Of a DNA stretch of 64,000 bases, positions 27,457-39,242 are shown in pieces. Below the pieces are notes generated by a model, which was given only the letters and a program-made list of their open reading frames with translations, made no database searches and had not been told where the DNA came from. A program made the position numbers and the translations under genes. Every line of letters starts with the position of its first letter. Position 1 is the first letter of the stretch. This DNA comes from Diphasiastrum complanatum (lineage: Eukaryota > Streptophyta > Lycopodiopsida > Lycopodiales > Lycopodiaceae): assembly GCA_029204225.1 (NCBI GenBank), contig CM055095.1:19555450-19619449 (forward strand), in the 5' to 3' direction.

Positions 27457-27538
27457 CATGAATACCATTCTTGAAAGATATAGCCAGTGCCTAGAACAAG
27501 ACCACATGGAGACTCTACGGATTCTTGGAAATGATCGT
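27457..27538 (+). CDS. MIKC-type MADS-box gene, exon 2 (I domain)
   Basis: This 82-bp exon completes the serine split from exon 1 and reads SMNTILERYSQCLEQDHMET then LRILGNDR. The opening SM-x-x-x-LERY is the standard start of the intervening (I) domain, which helps set dimer specificity. The acceptor is GTGAATAG|C and the donor CGT|GTATGTC. The exon leaves the frame in phase 0, as MIKC second exons do. The usual length is 79 bp, so this one has one extra codon. It lies 18 kb from exon 1 and 15 kb from exon 3, and only its motif and phase reveal it. Alternatives for the donor 2-3 bases earlier would break the frame. Confidence 0.87.
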
Positions 27539-28494
27539 GTATGTCTTTTTGAGAATTCAAGTTTTCCTTGTGGTATAGTGGATGAGTTTACTTTGTTCTT
27601 TTGTCACCATGTCTATGTAGGCTTTATGCATTGCATCAATTCTTTTGAGACATGTAAAAAATTATAATCTTTTGTTGATAGCTTGTAGTCACCTTATCAA
27701 ACTTGACCATTTTGTTGGTGTGATTGATGATTTTAAGGAGTAGTTCAATAAGTGAATGAATTCTCTATATCCTATCCATTGGGTCTTATTGCAATAAAAA
27801 TGACAGCTTAATAGCATCACCATCTTCTATGGTAAGATTTCATACTTAGAAGGTGATTGCAAAATATTTTACCCATACATAACATATATGATGTTTGCAA
27901 TCCTAAGCAACAATACCAAAGGATATGATGGATATGGTGAAGAGCATGCAAGAAGAGGAACATGGCATGCATGCCTATAAAGCATGCAACAATCCACATA
28001 TAGACTTAGGAGAAGTGAACCTTGTGAAGTAAAAAGAAAGCATAGCTCAAAAGGAAAGGTAGGATAAACAAAAGGAGATAAGGGGGGGAGGGGGACAAGT
28101 TGTTGAATGGGAACAACACAAACCTTGAGAACAACAAAGAGCAAAAACAAGAAGGATAGCTTATAGAAGATTTAGTGACTAACATGTTATACAAGAAAAG
28201 ATTAAACCTTGAGATATATTTGTCCCAAGTTGTATGTTAAAAAAGAGCCAAAGTCCTCATCTCCTTTTCTCACATTTTTCTACATCTTATTCTAGGAATA
28301 TAGAGAGCCAACTCAAAAGACTCCATAAATATGAAATTGGATCATCACCCAAGCCAACTATCATAAAATAATAAAAGAGGACTCCCACTTCAACATCTTT
28401 AAAAACAATAACTTCCCAATCATGACTAGAAAAAACCCATACCATAGACTAGTCGATGCCTATCGATGGAGAATGGAGCTACTGTGACAAACTC
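27539..28494. other. Start of intron 2; no recognisable gene
   Basis: Noncoding sequence with a G-rich run at 28080-28096. No coding motif was found on either strand. Confidence 0.45.
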
Positions 28495-28890
28495 CTACAT
28501 TGGCTGCTGTGGAGTGTAGCTGGCTATGAACTGATGGTGCACGCCACATGATGATAAGTAGTCCGCCATTTCATTTGATAGGTACTCTCTCCCTGAATTT
28601 GAATGCAGGGCCTTGATTCTCTGACCAGCCTGATTCTCAGCATATTGCTTGAATGTTGAGAATAATGTAGCATCTGGTAATTCATCATCCACTTCAGTAT
28701 TAACTGGTGTGGATTCAATTCGCGAAATGTGGTCAGCTTGATAATGTTGCTTTTCATTACGAACCACAATTTGGAAGTCAAATTCAGTCAATAACAATAA
28801 CCATCTTGCAATACGCCCAATATTGCACGCCTTGTTTACCAAGTAGAGTAACGGCCAGTGATCCGTATAAAATACAAAGTGCGTTTCCAT
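28495..28890 (-). pseudogene. Chimeric frame: gypsy RNase H joined to Copia integrase
   Basis: One uninterrupted minus-strand frame of 131 codons. Residues 1 to about 74 are gypsy RNase H (FYTDHWPLLYLVNKA, RIARWLLLLTEFDFQI, QADHISRIES). From about residue 80 it reads as Copia integrase core (FKQYAENQAGQRIKALHSNS, GREYLSNEMADYL, ASYTPQQ), with the second catalytic Asp replaced by Asn. The switch is near 28660. It reflects recombination or insertion between unrelated retroelements. The frame has no stop across the joint. Confidence 0.85.
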
Positions 28891-28981
28891 GAGGTAATGT
28901 CAAAATTTTTGTATAGAAAAAATCATGGCTAACGCTTTACGTTCTATTGTAGAATAGTTCTTCTTTGGATCTGTAAGTTGT

Positions 28982-30050
28982 CTATTGTATTGGATAGTCC
29001 TTATATTCACCTAGCTGCGTCAAAACTGATCCAATTGCATATTTTGAAGCATCAGTGTGAACATGAAACTCAATCGTCCAATCTGGAGAATGTAGTATCG
29101 GTGCTGAGGCTAATATTTTTTTTAATTTTTCAAAGGCTTCTAACGCCTCTACTGTCCAAATAGGAACAATAGTCAATTTGTATATAGGTCTTGCAAGATC
29201 AGCAAAGAAGATAATACAAATTTGCTAATAGTTCGCATGACCCATAAATACATAAACTCCACGAATTGTTGTTGTTGGTGGCAATTTCACAATAACCTTA
29301 ATTTTGGAATAATCTGTGGCAATGCCATGTCTTGATATCACGTGTCCAAGAACAAATCCATGGGAAACCCATATCTGGCACTTTTATAGATTTAGAGAAA
29401 TTTGATACTTGCGACAATGTCTCCAATCGATCCAGGTGGTCTGTATCTGTGCTATGGACTCCAAGGTCATCCAAGTAAATTTCAAAAAATTTTTGCAGAT
29501 AATCTTTAAAAGCAAATTGCATCACTCTTTGGAACAAACTTGGTGTATTATAGAGTCCAAATGGCATTATTTTGTAAGCATAGGTCCCCCATTCTATTGC
29601 AAAGGCTATTTTGTGATGATCTGTAGGTGCTATCTTGACCTGGTTGTATTCACTAAATCCATCTAGAAAACTATAGGCCTCCACTCCAGCAAGGCAGTCC
29701 AAAATTCTTTCAATAAAAGGTAATGAAAAGTGATCCTTTCACGTCACTTTGTTCAAGGCCTTGAGATTCACACAAATTCTCAATTTCTCATTCTTCTTAA
29801 GAACAATGACAATTGGTGAAACCCATTCGGTATGTTCAATCTCATAAATGAAATCGACATCAAGCAATCTTTGAAGCTCTTTCTTTATCAGATCCACAAC
29901 ATTAGGATTATAGCGATAGAACTTTGTAACCTTTGAAACTGCATCAGATATTAAAGGTATGGTGTGTTCAATAACTGACGTCAGAATACCCTTGAGATTT
30001 TTATAAGTCCATGCAAAACAATCTTGATCTCCTGGTTCAGCAAGATTCAT
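28982..30050 (-). pseudogene. Element E reverse transcriptase and start of RNase H
   Basis: Minus-strand RT motifs in order: KKELQRLLDVDFIYEIEHTE, WVSPIVIVLKKNEKLRICV, YSFLDGFSEYNQVKIAP, YAYKIMPFGLYNTPSLFQR and the active-site YLDD. The tether/RNase H follows (FEKLKKILASAPIL, VHTDASKYAIGSVLTQ). Frameshifts near 29730, 29400 and 29200 break it. The order and motifs are Ty3/gypsy, not Copia. Confidence 0.9.
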
Positions 30051-30158
30051 AGGCTATGTCCTAGTTGGGCCATTGTAAACATCTTTCAATTTTGGCACTT
30101 GTTCTTTGGATTCACAATGTGCTTTGGGTAACATGATAACCACATCATCTAGTGTATA

Positions 30159-30629
30159 TCATTTAAAATGCTCCAGCATTTCATGCTGAACTTCATCTGC
30201 TTGTTCTTTGTCAAAAAGATTTGTCTTGGATCTTGGCTTAGCCTTCTTAGCAGGAATTGATCGTGGAAGTGATGACTTCAAAGAAGATAGACTCTTCTTC
30301 GAAGATGAAGACTTCCTAGATGGTAATGTCTTGTTAGTACTCTGACTTGAGAAATCTTTGCCAACTTTTCCTTTGCCTTTATCTAGTAAGTGTGGCACAT
30401 TCTTTGAATCAATCTTTTGAGGTGGATTTTCCCATTTTAGGAGCATATTATAATGTTTCTTGGCTTGTTTCTTCGTTATTAAACCTGTGGTTCTATCTTT
30501 CTTCAATATAACTACTTTTGGCGGTTTTATTGTTGGTTCATCAGGAATATTATGTATTCCAAATCTGGTCGGATCCATATGATTTAGAATTTGCTCATCA
30601 GTAAGTTCTGCATTGTCATCATAAGTCAA
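30159..30629 (-). pseudogene. Element E region between gag and RT
   Basis: A minus-strand frame (TLTYDDNAELTDEQILNHMD, PTIKPPKVVILKKDR, then a Lys/Ser-rich tail) occupies the protease/spacer position of the gypsy element. No DSG/DTG protease motif is visible. The first ten residues of the longer open frame (to 30662) come from the element F LTR and are not part of E. Confidence 0.6.
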
Positions 30630-31360
30630 TGTGAAGTTTTTAGCACGTGTGAACTTCACCACACACCCTACAGGATCTTACTGAGGTGTTGTGATTGCAC
30701 AAGATTGATCAAAGAACAGTATACTTGAAAAATCTATGACAAGAGCATAATGGCATACATCTGATGAAAAAATCTAACTCCTCACTATGAGAAATGAATG
30801 TCAGAAATAATTCTAAGTGTTTAGTATGGGAAAAAACAGCCTGCTCTCGGGTAGAGAGAGAAAATCAATGATGGAAAACTCAAGTAGAGAGAGAATGAGT
30901 CCAAAACACCAAAATCTCAATATTCACAATACGGCAAAACATGCCAAGCTTTTCCTACATGAGAGAGAATCGAATTCCTATAGTGGAGTTGCATGGAAAG
31001 TCCACTTAACTGAACTAATTCACCTACCAGAGATCCACATGTGTAACTGCATGCATGGATGTTGCATGTACTGCATGTCAACTCATAAAACTGTCTAGAC
31101 ATGTGTAGATCACATAAACCACTTTGCATATTGCATGCACTGATTGCATGTGGCTTGCATGCATACAGTATGACATTGCATGCTATCTAAACTTCTGCAT
31201 GTCATCAAAATTGAATCTATCTAACTCAAATCTGACCTATACTAGATGGCTAAGTGCTCAATTTACATACCTTTTATGTACAACATGAAATTTAGTGGAA
31301 ATCACCATGGACATGGCCCCAAACTCGAGATAGGAAGATAATATTTTAATAATCTTCACA
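30630..31360 (-). repeat. Element F 3' LTR (left copy)
   Basis: Runs TGTGAAGTTTTTAGC to ATAATCTTCACA (731 bp), with matching TGTGAA/TTCACA ends. It contains many ATGCATG-type runs (30.9-31.2 kb). The short + strand frames here are not genes. Confidence 0.88.
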
Positions 31361-31374
31361 GTCCTCCTTAAAAT

Positions 31375-33178
31375 TTATGTTCCTATCAACATAGACTTCG
31401 AAATTAGGCCAAGGTTAGACCTCATCTTCATAAAGACATTCTTGAGTAGAGGCTTGGTGAGAAGATCTGCAACACAATTTAAAGATGCAACATGTTCCAA
31501 TGAGATCTCTCTCCCAATGACTTTTTCTCTTACAAAATGATGAGCGACTTCGATATGTTTGCTGCTTGCATGAAAGACTAGATTATTTGCAAGAGCCTGA
31601 GCAGAAATGTTATCATTCTTGATAATTGGAAGATCTTTATTTGCATAACACTTTAGCTCCAAAAGTAGCCTTTTGATCCATAAAACCTCCTTTGTTGTGG
31701 TTGTAAGAGATTTGTATTCAGCTTCACAAGATGATAAGGAAATAGTTGCCTGTTTCTTTGATAGCCAAGAAACCAAGTTTCCTCAAAGAAATATAGTGTA
31801 AGCACTTGTGTATTTCCTATTTAACATGTCTCCTGCAAAATCTGAATCTGAAAAAGCAATCAAAGTTAGATCTTCTCCTTTGTAGAATAATCCATAATCC
31901 AAAGTAGAAGATATATACCTCAAAACTCGTTTAGCCAACTTTCAATGATATAACTTTGGATCCTGCATGTGTTAGGCCTTGTCATTGTTAACCAAATAAG
32001 TGAGCCAATAAGACTCCTATAGAGAGTAATGTCCACAAAGGATTTTTCATCATCTTTCATAGGAACTTTTACAATGTGCTCCATAGGTGTATCTATGCCT
32101 TTACAGTTTTCCATATGGAATTTCCTGAGCATGGAAAGTGCATATCTACTTTGGCTTATAAATGCATGACCTTTCCAAAAATCTATTTCAAGGCCTAGAA
32201 TATAGTGAAGACCTCCTAAGTCCTGCATCTTAAACTCAGTACCAAGCGCATGCTTAGTTTCTTTAACTAACTTCTCATTATTTCCACAAAGAATGATATC
32301 ATCTACATAGATGAGAAGAATAATTACAAAGTTATCTACAAACTTATGATACAGTGAAGGGTCATATTCACTTAGACAAAATCCGAGTGATATGAGATAG
32401 GAGTTGAGCCTTGCATACCAGGACCTTGGTGCCTATTTCAGTCCATACAGACTTTTGAACAAAAGACAAACTTTTGATTCATCACCTTCCTTCACAAAAC
32501 CTGGAGGTTGCTCCATGTATATCTCCTCCTCAAGGTAACCATTGAGAAATCCATTAGAAACATCAAGTTGGAGCATACTCCATTTGTGAAAACATCCAAG
32601 AGATATGAGTATTTTAATTGTTACCATCTTTGCAATTGGTGCAAAGGTGTCTTCATAGTCAAGACCTTTGATCTGTGAGTAGCCTTTGGCACAAAGTCTT
32701 GCTTTATACTTATTGATAGATCTATCATGATTATACTTGATTCTAAATACCCACTTACATCCAATCACATGCATGTTGTTTGGTTGCTCCACAAGCTCCC
32801 ATGTTTGTTTGACATCAAGGCTTCAAACTCTTGGGTCATTGCTTCAACCCACTCCTTGGATTGAAGAGCTTCTTGGACATCTTTAGGCTCTTCATTTGAT
32901 ATGAAGAGAGCATGATAGGAAGTTTCACCTTCCACTTGTCTTCCTTCATCATATGTGAGTCTCCTTGGCTTAGATCTTGCTCTTGTAGATCTTTTGGGTG
33001 TGGTAGTTTGAATTTGTTCCTCCTCAAGCCTCGGCCTCACCTCTTCTTGAGCAGCATCAAGATTGATAATTGTAGATCTTGCATGAGTCTCCTAGATCTG
33101 TGCATCATCCAAGTTAAACTTCTGATCTTCATGGAAGATCACATCTCTACTAACAACATTCTTGTCAGTAGAGGGTAA
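31375..33178 (-). pseudogene. Element F reverse transcriptase and RNase H
   Basis: Read leftwards: hinge (PKRSTRARSKPRRLTYDE), RT (CKWVFRIKYNHDRS, DYEDTFAPIAKMVTI, LQLDVSNGFLNG, LFKSLYGLK), a stop codon, APRSWYARLNS, and YVDD (about 32300). The connection follows (MQDLGGLHYILGLEI, GIDTPMEHIVKV), then RNase H (SKKQATISLSSCEAEYKSL, HIEVAHHFVREKV, VADLLTKPLLKN). A few frameshifts and stops separate the blocks. The catalytic aspartates of RT remain. Confidence 0.92.
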
Positions 33179-34165
33179 ATAAACTTTGTATGCTTTTTTG
33201 GTAGATGCATATCCTACAAAAATTCCTTTTACAGCACTAGGATCTTCCTTCTTCCTAGTTTCTAGAGGCACATGCACAAAGCATACACAACCAAAAATCC
33301 TAAGATGATCTACCTTAGGCTTTCTTTTATACAACATCTCAAATGATGTCTTTCCTCCTATTGCAAGATTTGGAAGTCTATTACAAAGATAGTTTGCACA
33401 TGCAACTTCCTCTCCCCAAAATTCTTTAGGCAAAGAAGCTTCTAGCCTAATGGCTTTTGCACATTCACACAAAGTTCTATTTTTTATCTCAGCAACTCCA
33501 GTTTGTTGAGGAGTATATAAACAAGAAAACTCTCTTTGAATACCCTCTCTCTCACAAAAGTCTTTAAACTTATTGGAGGTGTATTCTCCTCCACTATCAC
33601 TTCTCAAAGCTTTCAACTTGAAAGGAAACTGTTTTTCCACATAAGCTTTGAAAGTAAGAAAAACATCATAGACCATGGCTTTAGAAGATAACATATAGAT
33701 CCAAGAATATCTTGTATAATCATCTACAAAAGAGACAAAGCAATTTGCTCCTCCTTTGCTCTTAGTTAATGAGAAATGAACATCCGAGTGCACTAGTTCA
33801 AATAGTTGCTTTGTCTTGATACTTGATTTAGGAAAAGGCCTTCTGTGTGATTTTGCCAACACACAAGCTTCACAAGGTAGAAGCTCCTTTGACAGTGTCT
33901 TTGGTAGTCCAACAGCTTTTCCTGCCTTGACCATAGATTGCATGGCTTTGAAATTGGGATGTCCCAATCTCTTATGCCACAGATCCTCCAATAGAACCTT
34001 GGTCTCATAAGCAATATCTGAAATGTTAGCACTCTCCCTAGAATCCAGTTTGTACAACTTACCAATTCTAGATCCTCTAGCAAAAACATCATTTTCTCTT
34101 GAGATTATACACTTGTCAACTTGAAACTTGACATCCAATCCACTATCATTTTGATGATGATGCAT
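33092..34165 (-). pseudogene. Element F integrase
   Basis: A 357-codon open segment with the integrase zinc motif (LWHKRLGHPNFKAMQ, then CEAC) and the catalytic core: VHSDVH, VDDYTRYSW, RSDSGGEYTSN and TPQQTGVAE. All three D-D-E residues are present. The C-terminal Copia region (KRKPKVDHLRIFGCVCFVH, FVGYASTKKAYKVY, NVVSRDVIFHEDQKF) is also intact. It would insert the cDNA into the genome. It is separated from gag-protease by a stop near 34170. Confidence 0.93.
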
Positions 34166-34187
34166 GTAGTGGAATACTACATATTCC

Positions 34188-35254
34188 TTAAATCCTACAC
34201 TCTACATCATTAGCAGTATAGGTTGATCTTTTTGCACCTAGATAAGGCATGAGATTAGTGAAAGAGTTCCTAGAACTAGACATATGAGAACTAGCCCCAC
34301 TATTTATCCACCAGACTACTTCATTCTTAAAAGGAAAAGATGAAAAAGTAGACATCATTAATGAATCCTCTCTTTCACTCTCAACACCCTCACACTCATC
34401 CTCATTAGTAAGCTTAGCTTGCTTAGATTGGTTCTTCTTCTTGAAACAGTTTGATGCATAGTGTCCTTTCTTGCCACAAAAAAAACACTTGATCTTTGAC
34501 AGCTTCTTCTTGCCACTGGATGTTGCAGTTTCTGAGGATTGATCCTCACCACCTTCTTTGGATTTGTCCTTTTTGAAGTGTTGTTGTCCTTTGCCCTTGC
34601 CTCTTGACTTGTCTCTGATGAAGAGTGCTTTGTCATCTCCACCATCTTTCAATGAAAGTCTGTTGATCCTCAGCATCTTGTTCTCTTGCCTGCTTTCTTC
34701 AGCAATGAGAACACCTTGCAGTGTCTCCAAGGATGGAAGATCCTCCCTGACAGCATAAGTCTGCACAATATTGTCATACTCATCTCTAAGTCCATTTAGA
34801 ACTACTTGAACTAGTTCAGTGTTCTTAAGAGCATACCAATACCAACTAACTCTTGATGAAGGTCCTTAACTCTCATGACATATGATGAAGCACTCTTGTC
34901 TACTCTCTGATAACTTAGAAAGATTTGGATTCTAAGTGTAAGCAATCTAGAAGTATTCTTAATCTCATAGATTCTTTTTAGAGTATCCCAAGTTTCCTTG
35001 GCAGTGGTGCATGTATTGATCTCTCTTAACACTTCATTGGTTACATTCATTTTTATAAAATGAAGGGCTATTCTGGTTCTTTTATGAAATGTTGCAGCTT
35101 CATTAGGTGTAGCAGGTTCTTCTTCAGCTCCACTCACAATATCCATTACATCATGTAGAATCAATAATGATTTCATTCTGATCTTCCACATTGAATAATT
35201 GGAAGATGTTAATCTCTCACTGTGCTCCAAGAAATGTGAACCAGATGAAGACAT
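34188..35254 (-). pseudogene. Element F gag and protease
   Basis: Gag starts at the ATG ending at 35254 (MSSSGSHFLEHSERLTSSNY, then SMWKIRMKSLLIL). It continues ALHFIKMNVTNEVLREINTC and RVKDLHQELVGIG before a frameshift near 34810. The second block has the CCHC knuckle CFFCGKKGHYASNC and the protease motif WWINSGASSHMS. The usual catalytic D of D-S-G is N here, which would inactivate the protease. Confidence 0.92.
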
Positions 35255-36028
35255 CTTCTCTATGAGAAATTATAGTAATGATAAAAAATGGAGTTGAAAG
35301 GATGTTGGTTGCTATATCAATCTAGGATCTAACACTGATGTTGATCCAACCTATGAAATCTAGCAACAGATGTGAGAACAAATTCTGAACACAAAAAATC
35401 AATCTATCTTGAATTTGGACCTTGCTTCAGTCACAAAAAAGAAGCACATGCAAGCAAGAAGTCTATCTCTCCCACGAGTTTCAAAGTACTGATAAACTCT
35501 CTAGGAACTTACTTTCAACTCAAACACAGTAATATGTGTGAAATGAAAAGTCTAAGACCTCAAAAACACTCACTTCTATTTAATTCTACTTGATTGACAG
35601 TGAAAAATGATGAAAATGGTGAAAAAGACAGATGTGTGCTCACTTTGGCATATCCCACGACTTGAGTACCCTCTCAAACTCTTTGATTGCCTAAAACTCT
35701 TCTACAATAAAATCAAATCAATTTAGAATCTCAAGCAACACATTCTACTCTTCAATACCTATCCAACAAGCTATAGAGCATCAAATTTGGATCATTCCTT
35801 GAGAAGTAGCACTCATTAATGAGGGCTGATTTCACACGCGTGAGCTCTCTATCCGTACAGAGCTTCGCTGGATTAGATCAACCTTGATTTGATCCACTTA
35901 TGGTCCACAGATTGCTTGTTTCTCAGCGAGTTTAAATCCCTCTCCCAAATCCGAGTTCTTGCAAGCAAAAACACTGATGATCTGATGTATACACCCTCAC
36001 CTCTTCAAAGCATGAAGCTCTAATACCA

Positions 36029-36752
36029 TGTGAAGTTTTTAGCATGTGTGAACTTCACCACACACCCTACAAGATCTTACTGAGGTGTTGTGATTGCACA
36101 AGATTGATCAAAGAATAGTATACTTGAAAAATCTATGACAAGAGCACAATGGCATAGATTTGATGAAAAAATCTAACTCCTCACTATGAGAAATGACTGT
36201 CAGAAGTAATTCTAAGTGTTCCAAAATGGGAAAAACAGTCTGCTCTCCGGTAGAGAGAGAAAATCAATGATGGAAAATTCGGATAGAGAGAGAATGAGTC
36301 CAAAACACCAAAATCTCAATATTCACAATATGGCAAAACATGCCAAGCTTTTCCTACATGAGAGAGACTTGAATTCTTACAGTGGAGTTGCATGGAAAGT
36401 CCACTTAACTGAACTTATTCACCTACCAGAGATCCACATGTGTAACTGCATGGATGGATGTTGCACGTACTGCATGTCAACTCATAAAACTGCCTAGACA
36501 TGTGTAGATCACAGAAACCACTTTGCATGTTGCATGCACTGATTGCATGTGGCTTGCATGCATACAGTATGACATTGCATGCTATCTAAACTTCTGCATG
36601 TCATCAAAATTGAATCTATCTAACTCAAATCCGACCTATACTAGAAGGTTATGTGCTCAATTCACATACCTTTTATGTAGAACATGAAATTTAGTGGAAA
36701 TCACCATGGACATGGCCCCAAACTCGAGATAGGAAGATAATATTTTAGCACA
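36029..36752 (-). repeat. Element F 5' LTR (right copy)
   Basis: Begins TGTGAAGTTTTTAGC next to the primer-binding-site complement and follows the left copy to GATAATATTTTA. It then reads GCACAGATAAG, where the left copy has ATAATCTTCACA. The end is therefore damaged, or the junction with element E starts a few bases earlier. Confidence 0.82.
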
Positions 36753-37766
36753 GATAAGTGGCTCTTGATGTACTTCGGGTTCAGCGTGAGTTAACTTTTG
36801 TGCTAATACTTCTTTTGCTTTTGGCACCAACTTCAGGAACTATCCCAATGAAATATTGATCTTATTAAACAAAATATTCATGAGCAGTTCTGTTTGTGGC
36901 ATTTCCGGTTCGGTCATCTTGAATGGTTCTTCATGATGATGCAACTAAACATTCATATCTATACGTGGATTATTCGGTGGTTGCACTAGTGAAGAATGAA
37001 ATTCGGTTGTTGCTCTAGCAGCTTCAAGCTCCTCTTCCTCTTGCAAATGTTTAATCCACTGGCTCATATCCTGATATCTTCTCTTTTTTGCATGAAGATT
37101 TGGATAGACTCCAGATGCTATTGGTATATCAGTTAATGGTATAGAATCAATAGGTACTGGATTTGCTACAGGTTCTTTCTGCCACTGTGCTCTGGTAACC
37201 ACCATCAAGGGTACACTTCGTTTATTCTGAGCTGTTGTTCTTTGCTTGATTGTTATCAAATTTACGGAAACTATAGCCGTGGGTGGCTTCGATCTTGCTG
37301 GACATTCCTTGTAGCAATGTCCATAACCACAATCACGACAGAATGGTACAAATTTGCCTTTGTTTGGACATTCTACAAGTTTGTCATTTTCCCCACATGC
37401 AAAGCATCCAAGTGGCACTTTGGTTCAGTTTCTAGATGCTTGTTGTTGCACGGCAGCCTAAATAGCATACTATTCTGAAGATCCACCTTCATGATTATTA
37501 CTATAGTTCCATTGCTCGGCATTTCTATAAGGTTCTAGTTCCATCAAATTGGCAGGAGGAGCAGATTGTGTTGGTGAAGCAGGTAAGGCTAATCTTTTTG
37601 GGTATCCAAGAGCAGATTGACAAGGTCTAGCTATTGGATTTCCTCCATAAAGTGGTTCTCGATATCCCATTTGGGCATACCGTTGCTGAATAATCCGAGG
37701 ATTGAAGCTGCAAAAAGCAGTCTCATGATTAGGCGAATTGCACAAATGGCATATACTGATTTCCAT
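36753..37766 (-). pseudogene. Element E gag C-terminal part with zinc knuckles
   Basis: Minus-strand readings carry CHLCNSPNHETAFC (a CX2CX4HX4C knuckle, about 37705-37750). A second Cys/His cluster follows in another frame (CFACGENDKLVEC, FCRDCGYGHCYKECPAR, about 37290-37410). A Pro/Ala-rich linker lies between them. This is the nucleic-acid-binding tail of the gypsy Gag. The double-cluster arrangement is less common than a single knuckle. Stops at about 37440 and 36944 break it. Confidence 0.75.
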
Positions 37767-38107
37767 TCATTTTTTCAATTGAGAACACCCATTCACTATG
37801 TGATTTCTCGTACAAATAGAACACCAGACATTTTTTTTGGTAGAAAATTCTTGGCAAACTTCTCAGATTCCTTGTTCGCTTGTTCATGAACATCTTTCAA
37901 TGCTTTGATCTTTTCTTCAAATTGTGACTGCAACTTTTTCATCTATTTCTGCTGGTTCTTTTCAAGTTTCTTGAACTCATTGAGCATCATCTCTACAGTA
38001 GCATTGACATTCGTTGATGCAATAGTGGTGGATGTCATAGTGGTCTGCCCTGCTGTATAAGGCAACATACTGATATTTGGCTCATCGTCTGAATCTTCAT
38101 CCTCCTC

Positions 38108-38650
38108 TCATACTGCATCATCCATAACATTGTGCAAAGTTGCATACTTGTTGTAGCGTTTCAACTCATGTCTGATCCTTTTAGAAAGGCCTGTCAGAAA
38201 CCACATACTCATAACATCCTCAATAATCAATTCAGGTACGCACTCAGATCTAAGACGGTTTACTCGTTCTATGTAATCTCGGACCATTTTCCACTTCCTC
38301 ACTTTAATTTTACTTAAAAGTAGAAAAGGGTCTTCCATAAACTTTCGTGGTTTGAACCGTGTGATAAGGGCTTGTTTGACAGTCTTCCAATTTGTACGCT
38401 CAATTTCATCTTGATTATAGTACCAATCTTGTGTTGTGCCTATTAAGGCCATTGAAAATAGCTTAAATTTATCATGGGAAAAAACTTCGCCATAGACTTC
38501 ACAAGATTCTGAATAGATCTGAAGAAATCTAACTGAATCTGTTAGTCCATTGTATTTGGGTAGATCCAAACGGGCTGCTCTCCTTACAATGATTGGATTG
38601 ACTTCTTGAGAAGCACCTCCAAGGGCTGCCATCTTTATAGATTGGATCAA
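38108..38650 (-). pseudogene. Element E gag N-terminal part (capsid region)
   Basis: A 180-codon minus-strand frame beginning near MAALGGASQEVN, with AARLDLPKYNGLTDSVRFLQ, FKLFSMALIGTTQDWY, ALITRFKPRKFMEDPF and VRDYIERVNRLRSECVPELI. This is the retrotransposon Gag (capsid) pattern of Ty3/gypsy elements. The upstream Met in the same frame adds six residues, and either could start it. Confidence 0.85.
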
Positions 38651-39242
38651 GACAATGAGATTGGATCTAGATTTTCAATCAAAAACTATCTCAAATCAAA
38701 TCTACTAGATCTCTTAAATCAGATTGTATCTGATTTGATCCAAAATTTGACAGAGACTTGATATGGAAAATCAAAACCTAAAAATAGGATTGGTGAAGGT
38801 TCACTCGGTGAAGGTTTAACAGTACTATTTTTTATAATAAAAAAAAAAAACTCTCTGATCAGGTTTTTCTGATAAATTCTATGGAAATAACCTTTGCCGA
38901 ACTCTCAGATTGAGAATCTGAAACAAATAAAGCTAGGGTAGAACTGGCGAAGGTTCCTGACACATAAACGCACAACTTCTGTAGTTTGGCAAGGGTAAAA
39001 ATAGAGATTTTCTATGATCCGAACAAAATGAATGTTTGCCGAACTCAAAAATAATAAATTATTATAAGTAGAATAATCTGAAAACTCGACGAAGGTTTTG
39101 GCGAAGAATCAAAAGTACTACTGGTATTTTTGCAAAAAAAAAACTTTAATCAAATACATATTATTACCTGCATTAAAGACTATACTAATAGCTAGTGGAC
39201 AAGGATTTTGGGAGTTGAAGCAATTTTGAATTTATGGTGTAG
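38651..39242. other. Probable 5' leader of element E; no gene
   Basis: AT-rich noncoding DNA directly upstream (on the minus strand) of the gypsy gag. A motif close to CGAAGGTT recurs (for example near 38815, 38955, 39090). No gypsy LTR end or primer-binding site could be identified. Confidence 0.4.

Larger units (their letters stand above)
30630..36752 (-). mobile_element. Element F: Copia retrotransposon nested in gypsy element E
   Basis: Minus-strand element bounded by two related LTRs: 30630-31360 (3' LTR) and 36029 to about 36752 (5' LTR). A primer-binding site complement (GCTCTAATACCA, 36017-36028) and a purine tract complement (CCTCCTT, just right of 31360) lie at the expected places. 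Gag, protease, integrase, RT and RNase H occur in Copia order with a modest number of stops. Over the first 270 bp the two LTRs differ at roughly 5% of positions, so F is older than element G. The right LTR lacks the TTCACA end seen in the left, and no target duplication was recognised. Confidence 0.88.
28495..38650 (-). mobile_element. Element E: Ty3/gypsy retrotransposon, interrupted by Copia element F
   Basis: Read on the minus strand, gag (38650 down to about 36753) is followed, after the F insertion, by a spacer region (30629-30159), reverse transcriptase (30050-29298) and RNase H (29176-28660). Removing F rejoins one gypsy coding order, so F inserted into E. The left end is chimeric, with Copia integrase sequence replacing the expected gypsy integrase. 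No gypsy LTR or target duplication was identified. The lineage is not assigned. Confidence 0.82.
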
